Assembly (NCBI GenBank): GCA_003989085.1
Contig: RXIV01000001.1
Coordinates: 1-64,000, forward strand
Source: Candidatus Competibacteraceae bacterium
GTDB lineage: Bacteria; Pseudomonadota; Gammaproteobacteria; Competibacterales; Competibacteraceae
Length of the DNA: 64,000 bases
Direction: 5' to 3'
Below are positions 46,101 through 54,828 of this stretch, one piece after another. The position numbers were made by a program, and so were the translations under genes. Positions within the stretch are counted from its first letter, which is position 1. The number at the start of each line of letters is the position of its first letter. The notes under the pieces are model-generated. The model saw nothing but the letters and a program-made list of their open reading frames with translations, was not told the origin of the DNA and ran no database searches.

Positions 46101-47072
46101 TCAGCGGGATGGCTTCGGCCTGGGACGGCCTGACAATGGGGGGCGACGTGATTCAGACGAGGGTTTACGGCCACCGCCATCGCCTGTTCGCGGTGATCTG
46201 GCGCGTTCCGGCGTTGAACGACGGCCTGCGCTGGCCCAAGGCCCCGATCCCGGTTCCTGCACGGGCCGATTCGGGCGCGATGCGGCGGATTTAGCCCGGC
46301 TTGGCGCAACCGGCAAGCGGCGCGGCTCCGGTTCTGGTGCGGGTTCATAATGCACCGCCTTCATCAATTCCGCCATCTGCACCTCATCCAGTTCATCCCA
46401 GCGACCCGGATGCAGCCCCCGCCGCAAGATCACCGGCCCATAGCGCACCCGGATCAACCGGCTGACGGTAATCCCTTGCGATTCCCATAGTCGGCGCACC
46501 TCGCGGTGACGGCCTTCGCGCAGAATGACGTGATACCAGTGATTGACGCCTTCACCGCCCGCCTCACGCATCTCGTCGAATCGCGCCAGTCCGTCGTCCA
46601 GCGGCACCCCTTCCAGTAGTCGTTGCAATTGTTCCGGCGTCACCTCGCCCACCACCCGCACCGCATATTCGCGCTCGATCCCGGAGGAAGGGTGCATCAG
46701 GCGGTTAGCCAGTTCACCGTCGTTGGTCAGCAGCAACAGCCCTTGGGTATTGAGATCAAGTCGGCCGACTGCGATCCAGCGCCCGTCATGCACTGGCGGC
46801 AAGCGGTCGAACACGGTGGGCCGGCCATCGGGATCGCGGCGGGTGGTCATTTCTCCCACCGGCTTGTAATAAGCCAGCACCCGCCGGGGTTGTCGGGCGG
46901 CGATCCGCACTGGTTTACCGTCGATCTCGATGCGATCCGCGTTACTGACCGACAGGCCAAGCTGCGCCGGTTGACCATTGACGACGATCCGGTGCTGCCG
47001 AATCCAGTCTTCAATCTGGCGGCGGGAGCCAAGGCCGGCGCTGGCCAGGAATTTTTGCAGGCGTTCAGACAT
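46101..47072 (-). CDS. rluB: 23S rRNA pseudouridine(2605) synthase RluB
   Basis: ATG 47072 gives 323 residues. The S4-like RNA-binding domain (RLQKFLASAGLGSRRQIEDW) is followed by the RsuA/RluB synthase domain with catalytic aspartate in GRLDLNTQGLLLLTNDGE (near 110). The C-terminal 70 residues are a Pro/Arg/Ser-rich basic tail of low complexity. The position downstream of scpB is the usual one. Confidence 0.94.
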   Translation of the reverse strand: MSERLQKFLASAGLGSRRQIEDWIRQHRIVVNGQPAQLGLSVSNADRIEIDGKPVRIAARQPRRVLAYYKPVGEMTTRRDPDGRPTVFDRLPPVHDGRWIAVGRLDLNTQGLLLLTNDGELANRLMHPSSGIEREYAVRVVGEVTPEQLQRLLEGVPLDDGLARFDEMREAGGEGVNHWYHVILREGRHREVRRLWESQGITVSRLIRVRYGPVILRRGLHPGRWDELDEVQMAELMKAVHYEPAPEPEPRRLPVAPSRAKSAASRPNRPVQEPGSGPWASAGRRSTPERARSPRTGDGGGRKPSSESRRPPLSGRPRPKPSR

Positions 47073-47085
47073 CAGGCAATTCCGG

Positions 47086-47670
47086 TTACAGTGAGGAGTC
47101 AGTGGGAGGGTCGGCGCGATCTTCCAGCGCCGCGCCAATCGCCGCCAGATCGCGCGGCGCGGCCAGTGGCGGCAAGTCGCCCAGATTCTTGAGGTTAAAA
47201 TAATCCAGGAAGATGCGGGTCGTCGCATACAGCGCCGGTCGTCCGGGCACTTCGCGGTGGCCGATGATCTTGATCCAGTCGCGCTCCTGCAAGGTTTTCA
47301 TGATGCTGCTGCTGACGCTGACCCCGCGCACTTCCTCAATCTCACCCCGGGTGATCGGCTGGCGGTAGGCGATCAGCGCCAGCGTTTCCAGCAGCGCGCG
47401 GGAATAATGGGCGGCTCGTTCTTCCCACAGCCGGGACACCCACGGTGCAAAAATTTTGGGCACTTGCAAGCGAAAGCCGCTGGCGACTTCGACCAGCTCC
47501 ATCCCCCGCCCGGCATAGTTGGCAGCCAGTTTGCCCAGCGCAGCGCGTACGGCCTCCCGCGCGGGCCGCTCCGCTTCCGGGAAGGTATCGAGCAGCCGAT
47601 CCAGGGTCAGCGGTTCGCCGGCGGCCAATAACAGCGCTTCGAGAATGATCTCCAGTTCCGGCAGCGCCAT
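47086..47670 (-). CDS. scpB: Segregation and condensation protein B
   Basis: ScpB is a winged-helix dimer that binds the ScpA kleisin and helps SMC condense chromosomes. The 194-residue protein begins MALPELEIILEALLLAAGEPL and contains the ALLETLALIAYRQPITRGEI helix (near 92) with the Trp/Leu pattern of the family. It starts 3 nt after scpA ends. Confidence 0.95.
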   Translation of the reverse strand: MALPELEIILEALLLAAGEPLTLDRLLDTFPEAERPAREAVRAALGKLAANYAGRGMELVEVASGFRLQVPKIFAPWVSRLWEERAAHYSRALLETLALIAYRQPITRGEIEEVRGVSVSSSIMKTLQERDWIKIIGHREVPGRPALYATTRIFLDYFNLKNLGDLPPLAAPRDLAAIGAALEDRADPPTDSSL

Positions 47671-47673
47671 GCT

Positions 47674-48459
47674 TTAACCTCGGCGGCGAACGTGAATCGG
47701 CGCAAACGGCTCACTCTGCACCAGTTCCAGCAGCGCCTCGCGCAACAGCTCCAATACCGCCAGAAAAGTCACCACCACGCCCATCCGTCCTTCTTCCGGG
47801 CGAAACAGGGCGGTGAACGCGGTGAAACGCAGCGCCTCCAGTTGCTCCAGCACATGACTCATCCGTTCACGCACCGACAGCAGTTCGCGCTGGATCGGGT
47901 GGCGGCTGAACAGTTCTGCACGGGTCATCACCTCGCGCAGAGCCTCCAGCAGATCGGCCAGATTAACCGGTGGTGGTGTGCACACGATGTCCCCTTGAGG
48001 TCGTTCGGCGCTGGCGAGGAAACAGTCGCGCTCCAAGCGGGGCAAGGCGTCGAGAGCGCGCGCCGCCTGCTGAAAACGCTCGTATTCCTGAAGCCGACGC
48101 ACCAGTTCCGCACGGGGGTCCAGCTCATCAACTTCGGCGGACGTCGAACGCGGCAGCAACAACCGGGATTTGATCTCGGCCAGCCAGGCCGCCATGACCA
48201 GATACTCCGCCGCCAGTTCCAGCCGCAATTCCTGCATCAGCGCCAGATAGTCCATGTATTGCCGGGTAATCGCGGCAACGGGAATATCGAGGATGTTGAG
48301 GTTCTGGCGTTGAATCAGGTACAGCAGCAAGTCCAGTGGTCCCTCGAAGGCTTCCAGAAACACTTCCAGTGCATCCGGCGGGATATACAGGTCGGGTGGA
48401 ATTCGGGTAAACGGTTGGCCGCCAACTCTGGCAATAGCGGGGGGATCGACGGCGTCCAT
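47674..48459 (-). CDS. scpA: Segregation and condensation protein A (kleisin)
   Basis: The 261-residue protein shows the ScpA pattern: FEGPLDLLLYLIQRQNLNIL near residue 38, AAEYLVMAAWLAEIKSRLLL near 83, and a C-terminal winged helix ending with VTFLAVLELLREALLELVQ. ScpA bridges SMC heads and ScpB. It precedes scpB and rluB in one operon. Confidence 0.95.
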   Translation of the reverse strand: MDAVDPPAIARVGGQPFTRIPPDLYIPPDALEVFLEAFEGPLDLLLYLIQRQNLNILDIPVAAITRQYMDYLALMQELRLELAAEYLVMAAWLAEIKSRLLLPRSTSAEVDELDPRAELVRRLQEYERFQQAARALDALPRLERDCFLASAERPQGDIVCTPPPVNLADLLEALREVMTRAELFSRHPIQRELLSVRERMSHVLEQLEALRFTAFTALFRPEEGRMGVVVTFLAVLELLREALLELVQSEPFAPIHVRRRG

Positions 48460-48529
48460 TCTGCTCGTGCTGATCGTCAGTCCGCTGTGTCAAGCAAATC
48501 GCAGAGGCGCTAGCGGCGGTCGCCGAGCT

Positions 48530-49009
48530 TCAAGCAAGGGATTTCGCATGGCCGATGACTGCCGCCAGCACCTTGGCGGCGTGACCGTCCACCTTGACCT
48601 TGCGCCACTCTTGTAGCAGTACGCCATTGGCGTCAATTAAAAAGGTGCTGCGTTCGACGCCGAGCGCTTCCTTGCCATAGTGCTTTTTCAGCTTGATGAC
48701 TTCAAATAGCCGGCACAGATTTTCATCACAATCGGCGATCAAGTGGAATGGAAAATCATGCTGAGCGCGGAACCGCTCATGGCGGGGCAGGCTATCGCGA
48801 GAAACGCCGAACACCACTGCGTTCAACGCCACAAACTGCTCGTGCAAATCGCGGAATTGCTGGCCTTCCAGCGTACAACCGGGGGTATTGTCCCTTGGGT
48901 AGAAATACAGCACGACCAGACGCCCGCGCAGACTGGAAAGCCGCACGATCTGATCACTGGTCGCGGCGACGCTAAATTCGGGAACCGGTTGTCCGATGCG
49001 CACATTCAT
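48530..49009 (-). CDS. bcp: Bcp/PrxQ-family thiol peroxidase, one-cysteine form
   Basis: The 159-residue protein has the thioredoxin-like peroxiredoxin fold with peroxidatic cysteine in RDNTPGCTLEGQQF (Cys about 45). The usual second cysteine five residues later (TPGCTxExC) is replaced by Gln, so resolution must come from another cysteine or a partner thiol; Cys near 93 or 98 (IADCDENLCR) are candidates. It is 7 nt after gcvR. Confidence 0.92.
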   Translation of the reverse strand: MNVRIGQPVPEFSVAATSDQIVRLSSLRGRLVVLYFYPRDNTPGCTLEGQQFRDLHEQFVALNAVVFGVSRDSLPRHERFRAQHDFPFHLIADCDENLCRLFEVIKLKKHYGKEALGVERSTFLIDANGVLLQEWRKVKVDGHAAKVLAAVIGHAKSLA

Positions 49010-49015
49010 GTCGGT

Positions 49016-49546
49016 CTAACCCTTGATCGGTTCCAGCACCGCGTCCAGATTCAGTTCATCGCAGAAATCCAGAAACTCCTCGCGCAGCATGGCGATGTGC
49101 ATGTTGGCGGGAATGCCAATCGCCAGATTGACCGAAAACATCGGGGTGCCGGTGTGTGGAGCGCTGTAACTGCGAGTGACCAGATCCTCAATATTGATCG
49201 AACGGCTGGCGAAGAAGCTGGCCAGATGATGCACGATACCCGGCTGGTTGACTGCAACCACCTCCACGGCATAGGGGAGCGTGTCGCCCGCCGGAGCACG
49301 GCTTTCGGTGCGCTTGGCGACGATGGTCAGGCCTAGCGCCTGCTCCAGCCGCTTAAAGTGCATTTCCAGCTTGGTCAGAGTGTTCCAGTTGCCTTGCACC
49401 AGCAGCAGGATGGCGAACTCGCCGCCCAGGACGGTCATCCGGCTGTCGAGAATGCTGCAATCGCAGTCGAGGATCACACGGGACAGCTCGTTGACCAGAC
49501 CGGGACGGTCTTCGCCCAGGGCGGAAATAACCAGATAATTTTTCAT
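49016..49546 (-). CDS. gcvR: Glycine cleavage system transcriptional repressor GcvR-like (double ACT)
   Basis: The 176-residue protein has two ACT domains (residues about 4-80, and 92-170), the first with ISALGEDRPGLVNELSRVI and the second with VVAVNQPGIVHHLASFFA. In E. coli GcvR represses the gcv operon by binding GcvA. Here it is directly upstream of bcp, as in other gammaproteobacteria. Actual regulation cannot be verified from the sequence. Confidence 0.92.
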   Translation of the reverse strand: MKNYLVISALGEDRPGLVNELSRVILDCDCSILDSRMTVLGGEFAILLLVQGNWNTLTKLEMHFKRLEQALGLTIVAKRTESRAPAGDTLPYAVEVVAVNQPGIVHHLASFFASRSINIEDLVTRSYSAPHTGTPMFSVNLAIGIPANMHIAMLREEFLDFCDELNLDAVLEPIKG

Positions 49547-49712
49547 GGGCGGAGCTTTCCTGAAGGCCGGGAAACAGAGGAGATCGCGGTTTACAGTCTA
49601 TCAAACAGGGCGGGAACCGGACACGGCAGACCGCCCCTGGATAGGCGCTGCGCCAATCAGCCGGTTTACCCGCCAGGGTCCGTATCGCGATTCTGGCATT
49701 GCGTTGCCACCC

Positions 49713-50234
49713 TCACCGCCATTGCACCACTTCATCCAGCCGTCGGCGCGGGCTGGTTTCAGGCAACTCGGCGGGATAGCCCAGACTGAGCAGGGCCAGC
49801 GGCGTCAATCCTGGCTCAAGCCGCAATGCCGTGCAGACCCGGTCTTCCTCGAAATAGCCGACCCAAGTGGAACCCATTCCGGCAGCAACAACAGCCAGTT
49901 GTGCGTAGGCTGCGGCGATGGTGGCGTCCTGCACCGCGTATAACTTGGCGCCGCGCTCGCCAAAGGCGGTTTCGGAACGAGCCGGATCGGCGCAGAACAC
50001 CAGACAGACCGGTGCTTCGGCGATGAAGCTCTGCTGATGAGCGGCCTGAACCAACGCTTGCCGATCAGCCAGGTCGCGCACCACGATGATTTGATAGGAC
50101 TGCAAATCGCCGGCGGATGGCGCAGCGCAGGCCATTTCCAGAATGGCGTGCAGCTTGGTCGGCTCGATGGGCATGTCCGGCTGGTATTTGCGGATGGAGT
50201 GGCGGTGACGAACCGTCGTGAAAAAATCCCACAT
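49713..50234 (-). CDS. Nitroreductase family protein
   Basis: The 173-residue protein has RHRHSIRKYQPDMP near the N-terminus, EMACAAPSAGDLQSYQIIVV (near residue 33) and the GMGSTWVGYFEED segment (near 118), characteristic of FMN nitroreductases of the small class. NAD(P)H-dependent reduction is expected, substrate unknown. It is 28 nt upstream of the bamD stop on the same strand side by side with gcvR-bcp. Confidence 0.9.
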   Translation of the reverse strand: MWDFFTTVRHRHSIRKYQPDMPIEPTKLHAILEMACAAPSAGDLQSYQIIVVRDLADRQALVQAAHQQSFIAEAPVCLVFCADPARSETAFGERGAKLYAVQDATIAAAYAQLAVVAAGMGSTWVGYFEEDRVCTALRLEPGLTPLALLSLGYPAELPETSPRRRLDEVVQWR

Positions 50235-50262
50235 GGCGCGGTCCTCGAGGTCAGCGGCCTGC

Positions 50263-51066
50263 TTAGCCCGCGCCCTTGACCAGCGCGTTCAGCTTCGGCA
50301 AGTCCGGGGATTGTGGATAATTGCGTTCCAGCACCCGTAGGCTGTCAGCCGCCAGTTGCGGCATGCCCATTTTGGCGTAAGCCTCGGTCATGATGCTGAG
50401 GGCGGCGGCGACGGACGGGGTGCGGGCGTAGGTCTCCAGCACATAAGTCGCTCGGTTGACCGCCGCGACGTAAGCGCTGCGCTTCAGGTAGTAATTGGCA
50501 ACATTAATTTCATAGGCCGCCAGACTGTTATGCAGGAACTGCATGCGCTGGCGAGCGTCCTTGGCGTATCTGCTGTCGGGAAACTTTCGCACCAGTTCGG
50601 CAAAATCGTTGTAGGACTGCCGGGCAGTGCCGGTATCGGTCTTGTCACGGTCGCTGGGGGCGAGTCGATCGAGCAGGGTGTTGCTGCGCTGGAAGTTCAC
50701 CAGTCCCTTCATGTAGTAGGCATAATCTACATAGGGATGGCGCGGATTGGCCTTGATGAAGCGGTCGGCGGCGGCAATCGCGGCGTCCGGCTCGCTGTCC
50801 CGGTACTGGATGAAAATGGTGTCGAGCTGGGCCTGCTGGGCGTAACGGCCAAATGGATAGCGGGCCTGGATTTTGTCCAGATACTCAAGCGCCGTCTGGT
50901 AATTGCCATTGTTCATCGAGTCCTTGGCTTCGCTGTACAGACGCTGGGCCGACCAGCCCTTGGTCTCATCGATCTTGTCCGGGAGCAGGGAACACCCGGC
51001 CAGCAGCACGGCAACGAGCAGGCCAGTCAGGACTCTTCCGATCAGGAATTTTGGGGTGCTGGGCAT
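50263..51066 (-). CDS. bamD: Outer membrane protein assembly factor BamD (lipoprotein)
   Basis: ATG 51066 gives 267 residues. The signal peptide ends in the lipobox LLAGC, with Cys about 25 predicted to be lipidated. Five TPR-like repeats follow (SEAKDSMNNGNYQTALEYLD onwards), typical of BamD/ComL. It assembles beta-barrel proteins with BamA. It is divergent from rluD, as in E. coli. A longer frame to 51234 was rejected because it would move the lipobox away from the N-terminus. Confidence 0.95.
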   Translation of the reverse strand: MPSTPKFLIGRVLTGLLVAVLLAGCSLLPDKIDETKGWSAQRLYSEAKDSMNNGNYQTALEYLDKIQARYPFGRYAQQAQLDTIFIQYRDSEPDAAIAAADRFIKANPRHPYVDYAYYMKGLVNFQRSNTLLDRLAPSDRDKTDTGTARQSYNDFAELVRKFPDSRYAKDARQRMQFLHNSLAAYEINVANYYLKRSAYVAAVNRATYVLETYARTPSVAAALSIMTEAYAKMGMPQLAADSLRVLERNYPQSPDLPKLNALVKGAG

Positions 51067-51168
51067 GGTTGAAAACACGGAACGGCGGCAGTCGGAAATC
51101 ACGAGGGTAAAATGCATCTTGAAGCCAGTTATAAAGCCAGTATAACGCCCGAACCGGTAAAAACCATC

Positions 51169-52131
51169 ATGCCAATGACCGAAGCGGTCAGCTGCCAAAT
51201 CCCTCCCGCCTGCGCCGGAATGCGGCTGGATCAAGCGCTGGTGGAACTACTGCCAACCTATTCTCGCAGTCGCCTGCAACAATGGCTGAAGACCGGCGAC
51301 TTGCGGGTCAACGGACAAATCCGCCGGCCCCGCGATCCGGTCGTTGGTGGCGAAACTATCAGTGGCCGTCTGATTCTGGATACTGAAACGGTCGCCATTG
51401 CCCAAGATATTCCGCTGTCTTTCTGTTACGAAGACGCCGCTTTGCTGGTGATCGACAAACCGGCGGGGCTGGTCGCCCATCCTGCTGCGGGCAATCGCGA
51501 CGGCACCTTGGTTAATGCCCTGCTGCATCGTTGCCCGGAACTGGCGCTGCTGCCCCGCGCCGGCCTGGTGCATCGACTGGACAAGGACACTACCGGTTTG
51601 TTGGTGGTCGCTCGCAACCTGTCGGCGCATACTGCGCTGGTCGCGCAATTGCAGGCTCGCACCATCGAGCGCGAGTATCTGGCGGTAGTCAATGGCCTGC
51701 CCGTTACAGGCGGGAAAGTGGACGCCCCTGTAGGCCGGCATCCAGTGGATCGGCAGCGGATGGCGGTCACACCCGGCGGCAGACTGGCGGTTACCCATTA
51801 CCGGATCCTGCGCCGTTTTCGCGCTCATACTCTGTTGCGGGTCAAGCTAGAAACTGGCCGCACCCATCAGATTCGGGTCCACATGGCCCATATCCGTCTA
51901 CCGTTGCTGGGCGATCCGGTTTATGGCGGACGGTTGCGAATTCCGCCAGGCGCGTCGGTGCCTTGCATTGAAACGATTCAGCATTTTCGTCGGCAAGCAT
52001 TACACGCCGAACGGTTGGCGCTGACCCATCCGCTCAGTGGTGAGCGGATGGAATGGCGGGTGGAGGTTCCGCCCGATCTAGCGGAATTGCTGGCGGCATT
52101 GGCTGAGGATGCAGGGCATACCAATGAATGA
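51169..52131 (+). CDS. rluD: 23S rRNA pseudouridine(1911/1915/1917) synthase RluD
   Basis: ATG 51169 gives 320 residues. The N-terminal S4 domain (RLDQALVELLPTYSRSRLQQ) is followed by the synthase domain with catalytic Asp in GLVHRLDKDTTGLLVVAR (near 142) and GRTHQIRVHMAHIRLPLLGD (near 236). It forms the rluD-pgeF unit with an 8-nt overlap. Confidence 0.96.
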   Translation: MPMTEAVSCQIPPACAGMRLDQALVELLPTYSRSRLQQWLKTGDLRVNGQIRRPRDPVVGGETISGRLILDTETVAIAQDIPLSFCYEDAALLVIDKPAGLVAHPAAGNRDGTLVNALLHRCPELALLPRAGLVHRLDKDTTGLLVVARNLSAHTALVAQLQARTIEREYLAVVNGLPVTGGKVDAPVGRHPVDRQRMAVTPGGRLAVTHYRILRRFRAHTLLRVKLETGRTHQIRVHMAHIRLPLLGDPVYGGRLRIPPGASVPCIETIQHFRRQALHAERLALTHPLSGERMEWRVEVPPDLAELLAALAEDAGHTNE

Positions 52132-52870
52132 GCTGCGACCGGAACATCTGATCATTCCCGACTGGCCGGCTCCGGTGGCGGTGCGAGCAGTCAGCACGAC
52201 GCGGTGGGGTGGGATCAGTCCGTCGCCGTATATCAGCCTGAATCTGGCCGGACACGTCGGCGATGATCCAGTCTGCGTCGCCGAAAATCGTCGGCGATTG
52301 ATTAATGCGGCAGGCTTGCCGGGAGAACCGGCCTGGCTGGAGCAAGTTCACGGCGTTGCGGTGGTCGCCGCTGAAACGGTCAGCACCCCGGTTGCCGCCG
52401 ATGCCGCGTGGACCCGACGACCAGGGCGGCCCTGTGTGGTGATGACCGCCGATTGTTTGCCAGTGCTGTTATGCGACCAGGCCGGGACAGCGGTGGCGGC
52501 GGCCCATGCCGGCTGGCGCGGACTGGCGGCGGGGGTGCTGGCTGCGACGATAGCGCGACTGGAGGTTCCAACGGGGCAACTGCTGGCTTGGCTGGGGCCG
52601 GCGATTGGCCCGGATGCTTTTGAAGTCGGGGAGGAGGTGCGCGCTGCTTTCTTGGCGTTGGATGCAGGCAATACTGATTGTTTCCGGTCTTCGCCATCCG
52701 GGCGCTGGTTAGCAAATCTTTATCAACTGGCGCGGCGGCAATTGCAGCAGTTAGGCGTCAGCAGGATTTATGGCGGCGACTGTTGCACCTTCAGCGACTC
52801 GACACGATTCTTTTCCTACCGCCGTGAGAGTTGCACCGGGCGGATGGCTAGTTTGATCTGGCTAAAGTGA
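52124..52870 (+). CDS. pgeF: Peptidoglycan editing factor PgeF (YfiH, laccase-domain)
   Basis: ATG 52124 gives 248 residues. The Cu-oxidase_4 domain has the zinc-type residues His/Cys in EQVHG, MTADCLPVL (near 107) and AHAGWRG (near 127), as in YfiH. E. coli PgeF removes wrongly incorporated L-Ser-containing muropeptide precursors. The gene overlaps rluD, the standard pair. Confidence 0.93.
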   Translation: MNELRPEHLIIPDWPAPVAVRAVSTTRWGGISPSPYISLNLAGHVGDDPVCVAENRRRLINAAGLPGEPAWLEQVHGVAVVAAETVSTPVAADAAWTRRPGRPCVVMTADCLPVLLCDQAGTAVAAAHAGWRGLAAGVLAATIARLEVPTGQLLAWLGPAIGPDAFEVGEEVRAAFLALDAGNTDCFRSSPSGRWLANLYQLARRQLQQLGVSRIYGGDCCTFSDSTRFFSYRRESCTGRMASLIWLK

Positions 52871-53460
52871 AGGGATCAATCATCCGCATCGCTGCCCAGC
52901 ACGGTGATTGCGTCGGTAATGGCGATTTTCAGCGGCTAAGGCCGTTATCTCGAATCCATAAGGTGTGTTGTAGTCGTTTAGTGGCAGTGACTGGCTTCTG
53001 AATGGATGGCGCAACTAGGCGTCATTTTGTGATTGGGCTGTACAAAGCTCTATTTTCAAGATGTACACTTTTAGGGAAGGTGCTGGGAATCAGATTTGAT
53101 CATAATGATAACTGGTTGTATATCAATGAAATAGTTCTACTAAAAACCTGATGCCCACGAACGTTCACCCCACCTTGACGACGGGCTGAGGGCAAGATCT
53201 CTTCGGTAGCTTCGGCTGCTGATTTTCCTCATGTAAAGCAGCGCCTTCTCTGAGTTCAAACATGGTTTGCGCTTACTTCAGAGACGGCCTCAAAGGCAAG
53301 CAACCCTTACCGCCTGGCTATTGCGCCTGCCCAGTGATGAGGAACTGAGCGGTGGTGAGGACAGCAGGGGAGCTGTTCCCTAATGCCAAGGATTTCACCG
53401 CCAGTGGCTGAACCGCTGGCCTTGTGGCCTTTTGGCCTTAACCTCATCACTGTAGCTGCC
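52871..53460. other. 590-bp non-coding gap with one weak short ORF
   Basis: No known gene, RNA or repeat family is identified. TGTACA occurs at 53039-53044 and 53062-53067, each a palindrome, 17 nt apart. A 49-codon plus-strand ORF runs 53002-53151 (starting MDGATRRHFVIGLYK) with no ribosome site; it may be chance. A TCTCTGA/TCAGAGA inverted pair occurs near 53250-53285. The composition is more AT-rich than neighbours at 53030-53150. Confidence 0.6.
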
Positions 53461-54138
53461 ATGACCGACCCAATATTGACCACCGTTGAGATTGAACCCG
53501 CCGGCGCTGCCTGTTCCAGCGTGATCTGGATGCACGGTCTGGGCGCCGACGCCCGTGATTTTGAACCCATCGTCCCGGAACTAAAGTTGCCGGCGGAGCT
53601 GGGCATTCGCTTTGTTTTCCCTAATGCGCCGATTCGCCCAGTCACTATTAATGGCGGGATGCAGATGCGGGCCTGGTATGACGTGCTGAGCCTCGATTTG
53701 CCGCGTCAGGAAGACGCTGATGGCGTTTATGCCTCCGGGCAGGCGATTAACGCCCTACTTGAGCGCGAAAAGCAGCGCGGTATTCCCGCTCATCGGATCG
53801 TGCTGGCCGGTTTTTCTCAAGGCGGGGCGATGGCGTTGTATAGCGGTTTACGCTACCCGGAGCCGTTGGCCGGCATTTTGGCGCTGTCCTGTTATATCCC
53901 GCTGGCTGGTCGCGTCAATGACGAACGCCAGCCCGCTAATCAGTCCACCCCGATTTTTATTACGCATGGCGATTACGACGAGGTGATTCCGATGCACTAC
54001 GGGCGGCAGAGCGCCAGCTTGCTGCAAAGCCTGGGCTACGCCGTGGAATGGAGTCATTATGGTATGGGCCATGAGGTGTGCTGGCAGGAAATTCGCGACG
54101 TTGCCGGGTGGTTGCAGCGGGTGTTGGCGCTCGGTTGA
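53461..54138 (+). CDS. Carboxylesterase/phospholipase family serine hydrolase
   Basis: ATG 53461 gives 225 residues. The alpha/beta hydrolase has the nucleophile in GFSQGGAM (near 121), the Asp in HGDYDEVIP (near 174) and His in YGMGHEVC (near 205), the full catalytic triad of YpfH/EstB-type carboxylesterases. HGLGADARDFE near 24 forms the oxyanion region. Substrates are probably short-chain esters. Confidence 0.93.
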   Translation: MTDPILTTVEIEPAGAACSSVIWMHGLGADARDFEPIVPELKLPAELGIRFVFPNAPIRPVTINGGMQMRAWYDVLSLDLPRQEDADGVYASGQAINALLEREKQRGIPAHRIVLAGFSQGGAMALYSGLRYPEPLAGILALSCYIPLAGRVNDERQPANQSTPIFITHGDYDEVIPMHYGRQSASLLQSLGYAVEWSHYGMGHEVCWQEIRDVAGWLQRVLALG

Positions 54139-54152
54139 CGCCGGGTGGATCG

Positions 54153-54710
54153 TCAATGGTTACCGCTGCGCGGTTCGCCTACAAACAGCCGTCCGCGATA
54201 AAAGCGCAACTCTTCGATGGAATCGCGAATATCCTGCAAAGCCAAGTGAGTTGAGGTCTTGCTAAAACTTTTCATTTCCGGGTACCAGCGCCGGGCTAGT
54301 TCCTTAATTGTACTCACATCCAAGTTGCGGTAATGAAAATAGGCCTCCAGTTCCGGCATACAACGGGCGAGAAACCGCCGATCCTGGCAAATGCTGTTGC
54401 CGCACATCGGCGACTGGCCTTTGGGAATGTGGCGGCGTAGGAACTCCAGCGTTTGCTCTTCGGCTTCCCGCTCGTTGATCGTACTGGCCTGAACCCGCGC
54501 CACCAGCCCTGATTCGCCGTGTTGCTTGCGGTTCCAGTCGTCCATTGCCGCTAGTGCTGCGTCAGGCTGGTGAATCGCCAGCATGGGGCCTTCCGCCAGA
54601 AGATTGAGCTGGCTATCGGTAACGACAGTAGCGATTTCGATAATGCGGTCGGTCTGGCAATCCAGGCCGGTCATTTCCAAATCAATCCAAATCAGGTTAT
54701 TGGGGGACAT
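54153..54710 (-). CDS. orn: Oligoribonuclease
   Basis: Orn degrades short RNAs, including pGpG made from cyclic di-GMP. ATG 54710 gives 185 residues. The DEDDh exonuclease begins [11 protein letters not shown] (residues 7-17) with Asp/Glu pair, and the remaining acidic sites lie in [13 protein letters not shown] (near 108) and [13 protein letters not shown] (near 159). It is divergent from rsgA, matching the conserved neighbourhood. Confidence 0.97.
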   Translation of the reverse strand: MSPNNLIWIDLEMTGLDCQTDRIIEIATVVTDSQLNLLAEGPMLAIHQPDAALAAMDDWNRKQHGESGLVARVQASTINEREAEEQTLEFLRRHIPKGQSPMCGNSICQDRRFLARCMPELEAYFHYRNLDVSTIKELARRWYPEMKSFSKTSTHLALQDIRDSIEELRFYRGRLFVGEPRSGNH

Positions 54711-54828
54711 AATTTTTTCGCAATGTAACAAGCCAAAGGGAGAAGTCGTTGCTTAAACCGACAATCGGCATGGAATGGGGTCAGTTTACGCTGGGTTGGC
54801 CGCCTGCGCCCCGCAGGAGCTGCTGACG

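Noticed and set aside
46623..47192. Plus-strand ORF opposite rluB
   Set aside because: Rich in Gln/His/Arg with no domain; rluB on the opposite strand has full motifs.
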